DNA of 64,000 bases from Bifidobacterium vansinderenii (GTDB lineage: Bacteria; Actinomycetota; Actinomycetes; Actinomycetales; Bifidobacteriaceae), in contig NZ_NEWD01000038.1 in the NCBI RefSeq assembly GCF_002234915.1, positions 160,500 to 224,499 of the forward strand, in the 5' to 3' direction. The notes beneath the pieces were generated by a model. The model saw only the letters and a list, made by a program, of their open reading frames with translations, made no database searches and was not told the origin of the DNA. Positions 51,566 to 60,870 of this stretch are shown here, one piece after another. Within the stretch, counting starts at the first letter, position 1. Each line of letters opens with the position of its first letter. The translations under genes were made by a program, and so were the position numbers.

Positions 51566-53260
51566 ATGAGTGAGATTCGTTTTGCATTGGCCCAGATCGA
51601 CACCTGCGTGGGAGACCTCGACGGCAACGCCGCGAAGGTGCTCGAGTATTCGCGCAAGGCCGCGGCCGAACACGCCGATGTGGTGGTGTTCCCCGAAATG
51701 ACGCTGACCGGATACCCCATCGAGGACCTCGCCTTCCGCGCCACCTTCCGCAAGGCGGCATGGGACCGTGCCGACCGACTCGCCGAACAGCTCGCCGAGG
51801 AGAACATGGGAGATCTGTACGTCGTGGTCGGCACCGTAGGCACCGAACGCAGCGCATCGCTGCCGCAGAACCGCTTGGTGGTACTGCACAAGGGCGTGGT
51901 GTGGGCCGGATACGACAAGCACTTCCTGCCGAACTATGGCGTGTTCGACGAATTCCGCATCTTCACCCCCGGCACCCATTCCCTGGTATTCGAAGTGAAC
52001 GGCCGGCGCATCGGCGTGGCCATCTGCGAGGACATCTGGCAGGACGGCGGCCCCGTCTCCGAACTGGCCGGAGAGAACATCGACGTCCTGCTCACGATCA
52101 ACGGCTCCCCCTACGAGGAAGGCAAGGGCCACCTCCGAGTGGACATCGCGCAGCGCAGGGCGCACGAGGTCGGCGCACCTCTGATCTACCTCAACCAGGT
52201 GGGCGGCCAGGATGATCTCGTGTTCGACGGCGCCAGCTTCGTCATCGACCGTGACGGCACGCTGCTGGAACGCTCCCCGCAGTTCGTCGAGGACCTGAGC
52301 TTCTGGACGCTGCCCGAGGCCGACGACCACGACGGTCTGGTGTCCACCATCGCCGACGTGCTCGATCCGGACGAGGAGGTATACACCGCCTGCGTACTGG
52401 GACTGAAGGACTATATGGTCAAGAACGGATTCCACGGCGTGGTGCTCGGACTGTCCGGCGGCATCGACTCGGCTCTGGTGGCCGCCATGGCCGCCGACGC
52501 CTGCGGCGGCGAAAATGTCTGGGGAGTGTCCATGCCGAGCATGTACTCATCCGACGGCTCCAAGGACGACGCCGCCGACTTGGCCCGCAACCTTGGCGCC
52601 CACTACGACATCCAACCCATCGAGCCGCTCTTCAACGCCTACCAGAACCAGCTCTCGCTCGACGGCGTCGCCGCCGAGAACCTGCAGGCGCGCATCCGTG
52701 GCGTCATCGTCATGGCGTATTCGAACGAAAAGGGACTGCTCGCGCTCGCCACCGGCAACAAGAGCGAGCTCGCCTGCGGCTACTCCACCATCTATGGCGA
52801 CGCCGTCGGCGGCTATGCCCCCATCAAGGATCTGCTGAAGACCCGTGTCTGGCAGCTGGCTCGCTGGCGCAACAAGGCCGCTTCCCAGGGCGTAGGCATC
52901 GGCGGCTTGCGACTGGTCGGCAATGAGCAGGGTGATCCCGGCGTTCAGAGGGACGAGATCATCCCCGTCAACTCCATCATCAAGCCTCCGAGCGCCGAGC
53001 TGCGTCCCGGTCAGAAGGATTCGGATTCCCTGCCCGAGTACGAGCTGCTCGACAAGGTGCTCGCCGCGTACATCGAACACGCGCACGGCCGCGCCGATCT
53101 GCTGGAGGACGGATTCGACGAGCAGACCGTGGACACGGTCATGCGTCTGGTGGATCGTGCCGAGTGGAAGCGTCGTCAGTATCCGCTTGGCCCGAAGGTG
53201 ACGTCGCTGGCCTTCGGGCGCGATCGTCGTCTGCCGATCACCAGTCGTTTCCGCGAGTAG
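51566..53260 (+). CDS. nadE: Glutamine-dependent NAD+ synthetase
   Basis: This 564-aa two-domain enzyme makes NAD+ from nicotinate adenine dinucleotide, ATP and glutamine. The N-terminal nitrilase-like glutaminase has the triad Glu44 (VVFPEMTLTG), Lys in GYDKHFLPNYG and Cys154 (VAICEDIW). The C-terminal synthetase has the PP-loop SGGIDS at 297-302 and TGNKSELACGYSTIYGD. The open frame extends 660 bases upstream only as a shadow of the cyclophilin gene. Length is normal for the glutamine-dependent type. Confidence 0.95.
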   Translation: MSEIRFALAQIDTCVGDLDGNAAKVLEYSRKAAAEHADVVVFPEMTLTGYPIEDLAFRATFRKAAWDRADRLAEQLAEENMGDLYVVVGTVGTERSASLPQNRLVVLHKGVVWAGYDKHFLPNYGVFDEFRIFTPGTHSLVFEVNGRRIGVAICEDIWQDGGPVSELAGENIDVLLTINGSPYEEGKGHLRVDIAQRRAHEVGAPLIYLNQVGGQDDLVFDGASFVIDRDGTLLERSPQFVEDLSFWTLPEADDHDGLVSTIADVLDPDEEVYTACVLGLKDYMVKNGFHGVVLGLSGGIDSALVAAMAADACGGENVWGVSMPSMYSSDGSKDDAADLARNLGAHYDIQPIEPLFNAYQNQLSLDGVAAENLQARIRGVIVMAYSNEKGLLALATGNKSELACGYSTIYGDAVGGYAPIKDLLKTRVWQLARWRNKAASQGVGIGGLRLVGNEQGDPGVQRDEIIPVNSIIKPPSAELRPGQKDSDSLPEYELLDKVLAAYIEHAHGRADLLEDGFDEQTVDTVMRLVDRAEWKRRQYPLGPKVTSLAFGRDRRLPITSRFRE

Positions 53261-53326
53261 GACGTGAATGACGTGGATCATGAATGATCGTGAATAAGAA
53301 CGTGCATAGCAAGGGAAAGGAAAGCC

Positions 53327-53512
53327 ATGGCATCCAAGGATGACAAGAAGTGGTATTTCAACACGCGTACGGAGAAGGCCGAGCTCGGACCCAAGTCTCC
53401 GATTTCGGAACGCATGGGCCCGTACGACAGTGAGGAGGACGCCCTCAACGCGTGGAAGATCGTCGAGGAGCGCAACCGGAAGTGGGAGGAGCAGGACCGT
53501 GGCTGGCACTGA
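53327..53512 (+). CDS. Small conserved actinobacterial protein (61 aa)
   Basis: This 61-aa hydrophilic protein has a KKWYFNTRTEKAELG start and a GPYDSEEDALNAWKIVEERN helix. Similar small proteins occur in actinobacteria, sometimes annotated as SPOR-domain-like; that is from memory. Function is unknown. ATG 53327 has AAGGGAAAGGAAAG upstream. It lies 66 bases after nadE and before a strong terminator. Confidence 0.8.
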   Translation: MASKDDKKWYFNTRTEKAELGPKSPISERMGPYDSEEDALNAWKIVEERNRKWEEQDRGWH

Positions 53513-53553
53513 CATGCCCGTCTGAGCGCCGCTGAACCTCTTGGAACCCCAAT

Positions 53554-53599
53554 CGTGTGAGCCGTCTTACAGGATGCTGTGAGACGGCTCACACGCGTT
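53554..53599 (+). terminator. Terminator between the 61-aa gene and pflB
   Basis: A 19-bp stem (53554-53572 with 53577-53595, one wobble) and a GATG loop are followed by CGTTTT. Both arms also contain CRP-like palindromes (53556-53571 and 53578-53593). Confidence 0.85.
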
Positions 53600-53656
53600 T
53601 TGTGAGCTGCTTCATAAAGCCGCCGAAAAGCCTTCTGAAATGTGAGGAACGTCACG
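53556..53656. promoter_or_regulatory. Array of four TGTGA-N6-TCACA-like sites before pflB
   Basis: Site 1 TGTGAGCCGTCTTACA (53556-53571), site 2 TGTGAGACGGCTCACA (53578-53593, perfect half-sites), site 3 TGTGAGCTGCTTCATA (53601-53616) and site 4 TGTGAGGAACGTCACG (53641-53656). Centre-to-centre spacings are 22, 23 and 40 bases. The motif is the one bound by CRP and, in actinobacteria, GlxR-type regulators. Site 4 is centred about 53 bases before the predicted pflB start of transcription. Confidence 0.6.
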
Positions 53657-53689
53657 CGAAAACGGCCATTTTCCGGCTTGCGGGCCGCA

Positions 53690-53695
53690 TAGAAT
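53690..53695 (+). promoter_or_regulatory. -10 element of pflB
   Basis: TAGAAT lies 57 bases before the pflB start codon. No good -35 is found at 16-18 bases, as expected of an activator-dependent promoter. Confidence 0.5.
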
Positions 53696-53751
53696 AGTCA
53701 ATGACAACGGAGTGATGACGCGACGTTGCAAATCCTCAACAAGGAGCGAAT

Positions 53752-56127
53752 ATGACAGCAGTAGATGCCACCAAGGTTTCTGCCGAAGATCTCCAGGCCA
53801 AGGCTTGGGACGGCTTCAACGGCGGTAACTGGCAGAACGAAATCGATGTCCGTGACTTCATCCAGAAGAACTTCACCCCCTACGAGGGCGACGAGTCCTT
53901 CTTGGCCGACGCCACCGACAAGACCAAGCATCTGTGGAAGTACCTCGACGACAACTACCTCGCCGTGGAGCGTAAGCAGCGCGTCTACGACGTGGACACC
54001 CACACTCCTGCCGGCATCGACGCTTTCCCGGCTGGCTACATCGACAGCCCCGAGGTCGACAACGTGATCGTCGGCCTGCAGACCGACGTCCCCTGCAAGC
54101 GCGCCATGATGCCGAACGGCGGTTGGCGTATGGTCGAGCAGGCCATCAAGGAAGCCGGCAAGGAGCCTGATCCGGAGATCAAGAAGATCTTCACCAAGTA
54201 CCGCAAGACCCACAACGACGGCGTCTTCGGCGTGTACACCAAGCAGATCAAGGTCGCTCGCCACAACAAGATCCTCACCGGCCTGCCGGACGCCTACGGC
54301 CGTGGCCGCATCATCGGCGACTACCGTCGTGTCGCCCTGTACGGCGTGAACTACCTGATCGAGCAGAAGAAGAAGGATAAGGACTCCATTCCTTACCGCA
54401 ACGACTTCACCGAGACCGAGATCGAGCACTGGATCCGCTTCCGCGAGGAGCACGACGAGCAGATCAAGGCCCTCAAGCAGCTGATCAACCTTGGCAACGA
54501 GTACGGTCTGGACCTGTCCCGCCCGGCTCAGAACGCTCACGAGGCCGTGCAGTGGACCTACATGGGCTACCTCGCCTCCATCAAGAGCCAGGACGGCGCC
54601 GCCATGTCCTTCGGTCGTAACTCCGCCTTCTTCGATTGCTACTTCGAGCGCGATCTGAAGGCCGGCCTCATCACCGAGACCGATGCTCAGGAGATCATCG
54701 ACAACATCGTGATGAAGCTGCGCATCGTCCGCTTCCTGCGCACCAAGGACTACGACAACATCTTCTCCGGTGATCCTTACTGGGCCACCTGGTCCGACGC
54801 CGGCTTCGCCGACGACGGCCGCGCCATGGTCACCAAGACCTCCTTCCGTCTGCTCGCCACCCTGACCCTCGAGCACCTCGGACCTGGCCCGGAGCCGAAC
54901 ATCACCATCTTCTGGGATCCGAAGCTGCCGGAAGGCTACAAGCGCTTCTGCGCCAAGATCTCCATCGACACCTCCGCCATCCAGTACGAGTCCGATAAGG
55001 AGATTCGTGGTCACTGGGGCGACGACGCCGCCATCGCCTGCTGCGTGTCCCCGATGCGCGTCGGCAAGCAGATGCAGTTCTTCGCCGCTCGTGTGAACTC
55101 CGCCAAGGCCCTGCTGTACGCGATCAACGGCGGCCGTGACGAGATGACCGGCATGCAGGTCATCGACAAGGGCGTCATCGATCCGATCACCCCCGAGGCC
55201 GACGGCACCCTGGATTACACCAAGGTCAAGAACAACTACGAGAAGGCTCTCGAGTGGCTGTCCGAGACCTACGTGCAGGCTCTGAACATCATTCACTACA
55301 TGCACGATAAGTACGCCTACGAGTCCATCGAGATGGCTCTGCACGACAAGGAAGTGTACCGTACCCTTGGTTGCGGTATGTCCGGTCTGTCCATCGCCGC
55401 CGACTCCCTGGCTGCCATCAAGTACGCCAAGGTGTACCCGATCTACAACAAGGACGCCAAGAACCTCGAAGGCCACGAGTACGAGTACGTCGAGGGCGCT
55501 GACGACGATCTGGTGGTCGGCTACCGCACCGAGGGCGAGTTCCCGATCTACGGTAACGACGACGATCGCGCCGACGACATCGCCAAGTGGGTTGTGTCCA
55601 CCGTCATGGGCCAGGTCAAGCGCCTGCCCGTGTACCGTGGCGCCGTCCCGACCCAGTCCATCCTGACGATCACCTCCAACGTGGAGTACGGCAAGAACAC
55701 CGGTTCCTTCCCGTCCGGCCACAAGAAGGGCACCCCGTACGCTCCGGGCGCCAACCCGGAGAACGGCATGGACTCCCACGGCATGCTGCCGTCCATGTTC
55801 TCTGTCGGCAAGATCGACTACAACGATGCTCTCGACGGCATCTCGCTGACCAACACCATCACCCCTGACGGTCTTGGTCGCGATGAGGAAGAGCGCATCA
55901 ACAACCTGGTCGGCATCCTGGACGCCGGCAACGGCCACGGCCTCTACCACGCGAACATCAACGTTCTGCGCAAGGAGACCATGGAGGACGCCGTTGAGCA
56001 CCCCGAAAAGTACCCGCACCTGACCGTGCGCGTCTCCGGCTACGCTGTGAACTTCGTGAAGCTCACCAAGGAGCAGCAGCTCGACGTCATCTCCCGTACC
56101 TTCCACCAGGGAGCCGTCACCGACTGA
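53752..56127 (+). CDS. pflB: Formate C-acetyltransferase (pyruvate formate-lyase)
   Basis: This 791-aa glycyl-radical enzyme converts pyruvate and CoA to acetyl-CoA and formate, a major route of bifidobacterial fermentation. The catalytic Cys pair is C430-C431 in IACCVSPM, and the radical-bearing Gly is G763 in [12 protein letters not shown] 53752 follows AAGGAG. Its codon choice is strikingly uniform (C- or G-ending codons), as in highly expressed genes. pflA follows after a terminator-like hairpin. Confidence 0.97.
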   Translation: MTAVDATKVSAEDLQAKAWDGFNGGNWQNEIDVRDFIQKNFTPYEGDESFLADATDKTKHLWKYLDDNYLAVERKQRVYDVDTHTPAGIDAFPAGYIDSPEVDNVIVGLQTDVPCKRAMMPNGGWRMVEQAIKEAGKEPDPEIKKIFTKYRKTHNDGVFGVYTKQIKVARHNKILTGLPDAYGRGRIIGDYRRVALYGVNYLIEQKKKDKDSIPYRNDFTETEIEHWIRFREEHDEQIKALKQLINLGNEYGLDLSRPAQNAHEAVQWTYMGYLASIKSQDGAAMSFGRNSAFFDCYFERDLKAGLITETDAQEIIDNIVMKLRIVRFLRTKDYDNIFSGDPYWATWSDAGFADDGRAMVTKTSFRLLATLTLEHLGPGPEPNITIFWDPKLPEGYKRFCAKISIDTSAIQYESDKEIRGHWGDDAAIACCVSPMRVGKQMQFFAARVNSAKALLYAINGGRDEMTGMQVIDKGVIDPITPEADGTLDYTKVKNNYEKALEWLSETYVQALNIIHYMHDKYAYESIEMALHDKEVYRTLGCGMSGLSIAADSLAAIKYAKVYPIYNKDAKNLEGHEYEYVEGADDDLVVGYRTEGEFPIYGNDDDRADDIAKWVVSTVMGQVKRLPVYRGAVPTQSILTITSNVEYGKNTGSFPSGHKKGTPYAPGANPENGMDSHGMLPSMFSVGKIDYNDALDGISLTNTITPDGLGRDEEERINNLVGILDAGNGHGLYHANINVLRKETMEDAVEHPEKYPHLTVRVSGYAVNFVKLTKEQQLDVISRTFHQGAVTD

Positions 56128-56166
56128 TCGCTAACCCGATCGGCACCGTGTGAACGGTGATATACC

Positions 56167-56200
56167 GGGGGCGGGGCACTGAATGTCCCGCCCCCATTTT
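56167..56200 (+). terminator. Hairpin between pflB and pflA
   Basis: GGGGGCGGGGCA (56167-56178) pairs with TGTCCCGCCCCC (56184-56195) with one wobble around CTGAA and is followed by ATTTTG. It should stop most pflB transcripts and leave less message for pflA. Confidence 0.85.
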
Positions 56201-56222
56201 GTGTCGTAGAAAGAGGACGCCG

Positions 56223-57104
56223 ATGTCTGAGAACGTGCAGTTCAAAACCACCAATCCGCATATGCTCAAGTCAAACAAGGACTATGCCAGCCAGACGTTG
56301 ATGGGTGGTCTTTCCGGATTCGAGTCGCCGATCGGTCTTGATCGACGCGATCGCATTCAAGCATTGAAATCCGGTGATATCGGTTTTGTCCATTCCTGGG
56401 ACATCAACACGTCCGTCGACGGTCCGGGCACTCGTATGACCGTCTTCATGAGCGGATGCCCGTTGCGCTGCCAGTACTGCCAGAACCCGGACACCTGGAA
56501 GATGCGTGACGGCAAGCCCGTTTACTTCGACGCCATGGTCAAGAAGATTAGTCGTTATGCCGACCTGTTCAAGGCCACCGGCGGCGGCATCACGTTCTCC
56601 GGCGGTGAGTCCATGATGCAGCCGGCGTTCGTGTCTCGTGTGTTCCGCGCGGCAAAGGAGATGGGCGTGCACACCTGTCTCGACACCTCGGGCTTCCTCG
56701 GCGCCAGCTACACCGACGAGCAGCTTGACGATATCGACCTGTGCCTGCTGGACGTCAAGTCCGGCGACGAGGCGACCTACAAGAAGGTCACCGGCGGCAT
56801 TCTTCAGCCGACCATCGACTTCGGGCACCGTCTTGCCGAGCGTGGAGTCAAAATGTGGGTGCGTTTCGTGCTGGTCCCCGGATTGACCGATTCCGAGGAG
56901 AACGTCGAGAACGTGGCCAAGATCTGCGCGTCGTTCGGCGATGCGCTCGAGCACGTCGATGTGCTCGGCTTCCACCAGCTGGGACGACCCAAGTGGCACG
57001 AGCTGCGCATCCCCTACCCGCTTGAAGACGCCAAGGGACCGTCAGCCAAGCTGCGTGCCCGTGTGGTCGATCAGTTCAAGAGCCACGGACTGACCGTGTA
57101 CTGA
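56223..57104 (+). CDS. pflA: Pyruvate formate-lyase activating enzyme
   Basis: This 293-aa radical SAM enzyme installs the glycyl radical on PflB. The iron-sulfur Cys are C79, C83 and C86 in SGCPLRCQYCQNP (CX3CX2C), followed by GGGITFSGGESMMQ. About 50 residues precede the usual start of the family. ATG 56223 follows AAAGAGGA; the frame to 56157 runs through the hairpin. Confidence 0.95.
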   Translation: MSENVQFKTTNPHMLKSNKDYASQTLMGGLSGFESPIGLDRRDRIQALKSGDIGFVHSWDINTSVDGPGTRMTVFMSGCPLRCQYCQNPDTWKMRDGKPVYFDAMVKKISRYADLFKATGGGITFSGGESMMQPAFVSRVFRAAKEMGVHTCLDTSGFLGASYTDEQLDDIDLCLLDVKSGDEATYKKVTGGILQPTIDFGHRLAERGVKMWVRFVLVPGLTDSEENVENVAKICASFGDALEHVDVLGFHQLGRPKWHELRIPYPLEDAKGPSAKLRARVVDQFKSHGLTVY

Positions 57105-57150
57105 TCGTGCGTGCCGTTCCCGGCGCACACATTGCAAGCTTTGAACGTGA

Positions 57151-57182
57151 ATCCTCGCCTGCTTTCGCAGGCGGGGATTTTC
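57151..57182 (+). terminator. Terminator after pflA
   Basis: ATCCTCGCCTGC (57151-57162) pairs with GCAGGCGGGGAT (57167-57178) with one wobble around TTTC and is followed by TTTTCG after a few bases. Confidence 0.75.
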
Positions 57183-57240
57183 GCGTTCCGGCCATGGCGT
57201 GCGATCTCCCATGATTTAGGAAGTCGGAACAAAATAAGGC

Positions 57241-57260
57241 GCACTTAGAGGCACTTAGAG
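57241..57260. repeat. Tandem 10-bp repeat before the DUF3000 gene
   Basis: GCACTTAGAG occurs twice in direct succession, about 45 bases before the -10 element of the DUF3000 gene. It may be a binding site or simple slippage. Confidence 0.6.
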
Positions 57261-57302
57261 TGCAACGGAATTTCAATGCCAAGAAACAGTAGGCTTAGGG
57301 GC

Positions 57303-57308
57303 TAAAGT
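57303..57308 (+). promoter_or_regulatory. -10 element of the DUF3000-rnd operon, leaderless arrangement
   Basis: TAAAGT lies exactly seven bases before ATG 57316 with no ribosome binding site between them. Confidence 0.5.
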
Positions 57309-57315
57309 TAGATAT

Positions 57316-57963
57316 ATGGCTGAGATATTCACGTTTCCCATCGGCCGGTCATCGCAGACCTCCGATGCTCCGCGTGCAGCCTCCGTCGAGGACGATCGCG
57401 GGATGCCAACGGTGCCGCAAAGCGTGTGGCGTGCCGTCGAATCCGTGCGCGTCATGAAGCAGCGTCCCGATATTCATTACTGCGAGATACCCGTGCCATC
57501 CACTCTGGCGGATTACGGCATTGGAGTTCAGCTTGAGCTCGATACCGAATCGGCCGTTTTCTCCCGCGGATGGATCATGATCCTGTATTCCGAACGTCGC
57601 CGAATCGAATGGGAATCGCAGTGGCGTTGCGTGGCCTATGCGTCGATGCGCATGGCCGGTTCCGACCACAACAGCCTCACCCCCTCGCTCATGTGGGACT
57701 GGCTGGAACGCATCGTCACCGAAGCGCGTGAGGAAACCCTTGGTGGTACGGTAAGTCTGAATCGGAACACGTCCTTTGGCATATTGTCCGGTTCCGCGGA
57801 GGAACCGCCTCGATCCGATTGCGAGATCCGAGTCTCCTGGACTCCCATCGAGGAAGAAGGGGGATGGCTGGACGCCGGCAATCAGGTGGATATATGGGCC
57901 AGGTTCCTGAAATCCATGACGACGAACGATGAATTGGAAGAACCGATCAGTGACAGAGAGTAA
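57316..57963 (+). CDS. DUF3000 family protein
   Basis: This 215-aa protein of the actinobacterial DUF3000 family has unknown function. Family-like segments are RPDIHYCEIPVPSTLADYGI, WRCVAYASMRM and CEIRVSWTPI. It overlaps the ribonuclease D gene by 14 bases, and this pairing is common in actinobacteria, which suggests a link to RNA processing. The message is probably leaderless. Confidence 0.85.
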   Translation: MAEIFTFPIGRSSQTSDAPRAASVEDDRGMPTVPQSVWRAVESVRVMKQRPDIHYCEIPVPSTLADYGIGVQLELDTESAVFSRGWIMILYSERRRIEWESQWRCVAYASMRMAGSDHNSLTPSLMWDWLERIVTEAREETLGGTVSLNRNTSFGILSGSAEEPPRSDCEIRVSWTPIEEEGGWLDAGNQVDIWARFLKSMTTNDELEEPISDRE

Positions 57964-59236
57964 AGAACCTCACCTGCTGAGGGAACCCCGCGGGGGAGTG
58001 CCCGACGTGATCGATACGTTGGAGGGCTTCGACGCGGCCGTTGAACGTTTCGCCAATGCCGAAGGCCCGGTGGCCGCCGACGCGGAGCGTGCGTCAGGTT
58101 TTCGGTATGGGCATGACGATTGGCTGGTGCAGTTCAAGCGAGAAGGCGCGGGCATCGCACTGTTCGACTGCATGGCGCTCAAGGAAGCTGGTGCGGACTG
58201 GGGCTCCTTCAACGACGCCGTACGCGGCGAGGACTGGATCATTCATGACTCGTTGCAGGACCTTCCGGGGTTCTTCGATCTGGGCATGAGGCCGGATGCG
58301 GTCTTCGACACCGAGGTGGCGGCACGCCTGCTTGGCGATACCCGATTCGGCCTGGCGGCTGTCACCGCCAAATATCTTGGCCTTGTGCTGGCCAAGGAGC
58401 ATTCCGCGGCGGATTGGTCGTACCGTCCGCTTCCGCGCGATTGGCGCAACTATGCGGCACTGGACGTCGAGGTGCTGATCGAGCTTCGAACCCGTCTTCT
58501 GGCCGGGCTGAAGGCCCAGGGCAAGGATGAATGGGCGCGCGAGGAGTTCGACTATCTCCGTCAGGAGGGGCTGCAGCCGCGCAAACCTCATCTGGAACCG
58601 TGGAGACGCGTGTCGCGCATCACTTCGTTGAGCCATGATCCTCGCGCTCTCGCCGTGGTGCGCAGCCTGTGGACGGCACGCGACGACTGGGCCAGACGGC
58701 TGGATATAGCGCCGTCCCTGCTGCTGTCCGATGCCGCCATGATCGAGGCCGGACAGCGTAAGCCGAGAAACCTTCGCTCGTTCAATGCCATCCGTTCGCT
58801 GAATCAGCGGGTACGCATGCATACCGGCGGGGAACAGGACAAGATGTTCGAGCGATACGCTCCTCTGCAGCGTCAGGTCAGGCCATCCGTATGGCGCGAG
58901 GCCATCCTTGAGGCGCTGTCCCTTCCCCAGTCGGAGTTGCCGGTCACCACGCCCCGTCCCGCCCATGAGGAGGGCAATGCCCCCCGTTCCATGAAGTACT
59001 GGCGCGAGCATCATCCCGAGCGTTTTGCCCGGCTGCAGGCGGCAAAGGCCGTGATCGTGCAGATCGGGGAGGACACCAGAACACCCGTGGAAGTGATCCT
59101 CAAGCCGCAGATTCTGCGTAATCTGTGCTGGACGGACCCCGTTCCCGACGACGTCTCCGAGTTCCTTATATCTCAGGGCGCCAGAAATTGGCAGGTTTCG
59201 CTCATTGCAGAGTCCGTGAGTAGGGTTATGATGTAA
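57950..59236 (+). CDS. rnd: Ribonuclease D
   Basis: This 3'-5' exoribonuclease of 428 aa is of the DEDDy type with C-terminal HRDC domains and matures tRNAs and other stable RNAs. Catalytic motifs: Asp44 and Glu46 (AADAERASG), Asp104 (HDSLQDLPGF), and Tyr168 with Asp172 (NYAALDVEVL). GTG 57950 is chosen because GGAAGA lies eight bases upstream; ATG 57929 is in frame but has no site. The gene overlaps the DUF3000 gene, so translation is coupled. Confidence 0.92.
   Translation: MTESKEPHLLREPRGGVPDVIDTLEGFDAAVERFANAEGPVAADAERASGFRYGHDDWLVQFKREGAGIALFDCMALKEAGADWGSFNDAVRGEDWIIHDSLQDLPGFFDLGMRPDAVFDTEVAARLLGDTRFGLAAVTAKYLGLVLAKEHSAADWSYRPLPRDWRNYAALDVEVLIELRTRLLAGLKAQGKDEWAREEFDYLRQEGLQPRKPHLEPWRRVSRITSLSHDPRALAVVRSLWTARDDWARRLDIAPSLLLSDAAMIEAGQRKPRNLRSFNAIRSLNQRVRMHTGGEQDKMFERYAPLQRQVRPSVWREAILEALSLPQSELPVTTPRPAHEEGNAPRSMKYWREHHPERFARLQAAKAVIVQIGEDTRTPVEVILKPQILRNLCWTDPVPDDVSEFLISQGARNWQVSLIAESVSRVMM
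59205..59232 (+). promoter_or_regulatory. Promoter of tig
   Basis: TTGCAG (59205-59210), a 16-base spacer and TATGAT (59227-59232) lie inside the end of rnd and about 55 bases before the tig start. Confidence 0.65.
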
Positions 59237-59287
59237 CGGTTGCCTTGAATGGCTTAACGGAATTTTTTCAACGAATTGGAGCGCAGA

Positions 59288-60673
59288 GTGAAAATCAGCG
59301 TGAGGAATCTCGAACCCACCAAGGTTCGTCTGACCGTGACCGTAGACCCCGAAGAGTTCGAGCCGTATCTCGACGCGGCCCGCAAGGAGATCGCCAAGCA
59401 GGTGAACATCCCCGGATTCCGCAAGGGTCATGTCCCCGGCAAGATCATCGATCAGCGTATCGGTTTCGCCTCCGTCGCCGGCGAGGCGATCAACAACGGC
59501 ATCGGTGAGCTGTACTCCAAGGCCGCCGAGCAGAAGGAATTGCGTCCGATGGACCAGCCCAAGCTGGACGTCAAGGAAGTTCCCTCCTCCGCCAAGGACG
59601 ACACCCGTCTGAAGTTCACCGCCGAGGTCGAGGTCCGTCCGAAGTTCGATCTGCCCGAGCTCGATGGCATGCGCATCGAGGTTGCCAAGCCGGCCGTGTC
59701 CGACGAGGATGTGAACGCCCGTCTTGAGAACCTGCGTCAGCGCTTCGGCACCCTGGTCGGCGTTGATCGCCCCGCCACCAAGGGCGACTTCGCCAACATC
59801 GACCTCGCTGCCGAGATCGACGGCGAATCCGTCGACTCCCAGGAAGGCGTGAGCTACGAGCTGGGCTCCGGCACCATGCTCGATGGCCTCGACGAGGCTC
59901 TTGACGGCCTGTCCGCCGGCGAGGAGACCACCTTCGAAAGCACCCTCGAGGGTGGCGACCACGCTGGCCAGAAGGCCCAGGTCAAGGTCAAGGTCAACTC
60001 CGTCAAGGCCGAGGAACTGCCCGAGCTCAACGACGACTTCGCCCAGGAAGCCTCCGAGTTCGACACGCTCGACGAGCTGAAGGCCGACGTGCGCAAGCAG
60101 TGCGAGCGCGACGCCGAAGGCCAGCAGGCCACCGCCGCCCGCGACGCCTTCATCGCCAAGCTGCAGGAATCCGTCGAGATCCCGGTGCCGAAGGGCATCA
60201 AGCAGAACCTCGTCGCCGAGCACCTGAAGTCCATGACCCCGGATCCGGAATCCGCCACCGATGAGCAGAAGAAGGAAGCCGAGGAGTCCGCCGAGAAGGA
60301 ACTGCGCGATCAGATCACCCTCGACGCCCTTGCCGAGAAGCTGGACGTGCAGGTCTCCCAGTCCGACGTCATGAACTTCCTCGCCTCCATCGCCCAGCAG
60401 TACGGCATGGAGCCGAACCGCTTCATCAGCGCCATCATCCAGAACGGCCAGATCGGTTCCGCCGTGCAGGAAGTCGGCCGCTCTAAGGGCATGCTCGCCG
60501 GCATGCGCGCCGTCACGTTCGTGGATCCGGAAGGCAACGAGCTTGATCTGAGCCAGTTCCTTGGTGAGGACGAGGCCGAAGCCGAAGCCCAGGAAAGCGT
60601 GGAGGCCGCCTCCGCCGCTGCCGCCGTGGCCGACGAAATCGCCTCCGAGGACAAGGCTGAGAACGCCGAGTGA
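59288..60673 (+). CDS. tig: Trigger factor
   Basis: This 461-aa ribosome-associated chaperone and prolyl isomerase carries its ribosome-docking signature FRKGHVPG near residues 44-51. The FKBP-type isomerase domain runs about 160-245 (KGDFANIDL to GDHAGQKAQVKV) and the helical substrate-binding arms follow; the last 40 residues are acidic. GTG 59288 has TTGGAG six bases upstream and gives the expected N-terminus (KISVRNLEPTKVRLTV). It is upstream of clpP1-clpP2-clpX, as in many bacteria. Confidence 0.95.
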   Translation: MKISVRNLEPTKVRLTVTVDPEEFEPYLDAARKEIAKQVNIPGFRKGHVPGKIIDQRIGFASVAGEAINNGIGELYSKAAEQKELRPMDQPKLDVKEVPSSAKDDTRLKFTAEVEVRPKFDLPELDGMRIEVAKPAVSDEDVNARLENLRQRFGTLVGVDRPATKGDFANIDLAAEIDGESVDSQEGVSYELGSGTMLDGLDEALDGLSAGEETTFESTLEGGDHAGQKAQVKVKVNSVKAEELPELNDDFAQEASEFDTLDELKADVRKQCERDAEGQQATAARDAFIAKLQESVEIPVPKGIKQNLVAEHLKSMTPDPESATDEQKKEAEESAEKELRDQITLDALAEKLDVQVSQSDVMNFLASIAQQYGMEPNRFISAIIQNGQIGSAVQEVGRSKGMLAGMRAVTFVDPEGNELDLSQFLGEDEAEAEAQESVEAASAAAAVADEIASEDKAENAE

Positions 60674-60709
60674 CACGACTGACGGTCTCGTGATCGATAC
60701 CGTATAGAG

Positions 60710-60750
60710 AAGGGTCGGAACCGAAGCTTCATTCTGGTTCCGACCCTTTT
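60710..60750 (+). terminator. Terminator after tig
   Basis: AAGGGTCGGAACC (60710-60722) pairs perfectly with GGTTCCGACCCTT (60736-60748), followed by TT. The loop contains the palindrome GAAGCTTC. Confidence 0.88.
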
Positions 60751-60870
60751 GCATAGGATTTCCCCGGGGGATCTCCCGAAGATACTCCTACGCAGTGAGC
60801 CGAAATCAAGTCGTCCGTCGAATTCAGGCGGTAGTCTGAAAAACATCAGAATCGCAACAAAGGAGACAAG

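Noticed and set aside
53698..56106. An 802-codon minus-strand frame opposite pflB
   Set aside because: It is a Val/Leu/Asp/Gly-rich shadow created by the very uniform codon use of pflB.
60785..60805. ClgR box upstream of clpP1
   Set aside because: CGC-N5-GCC near 60791 matches the expected site only partly; mentioned under clpP1 but not called.
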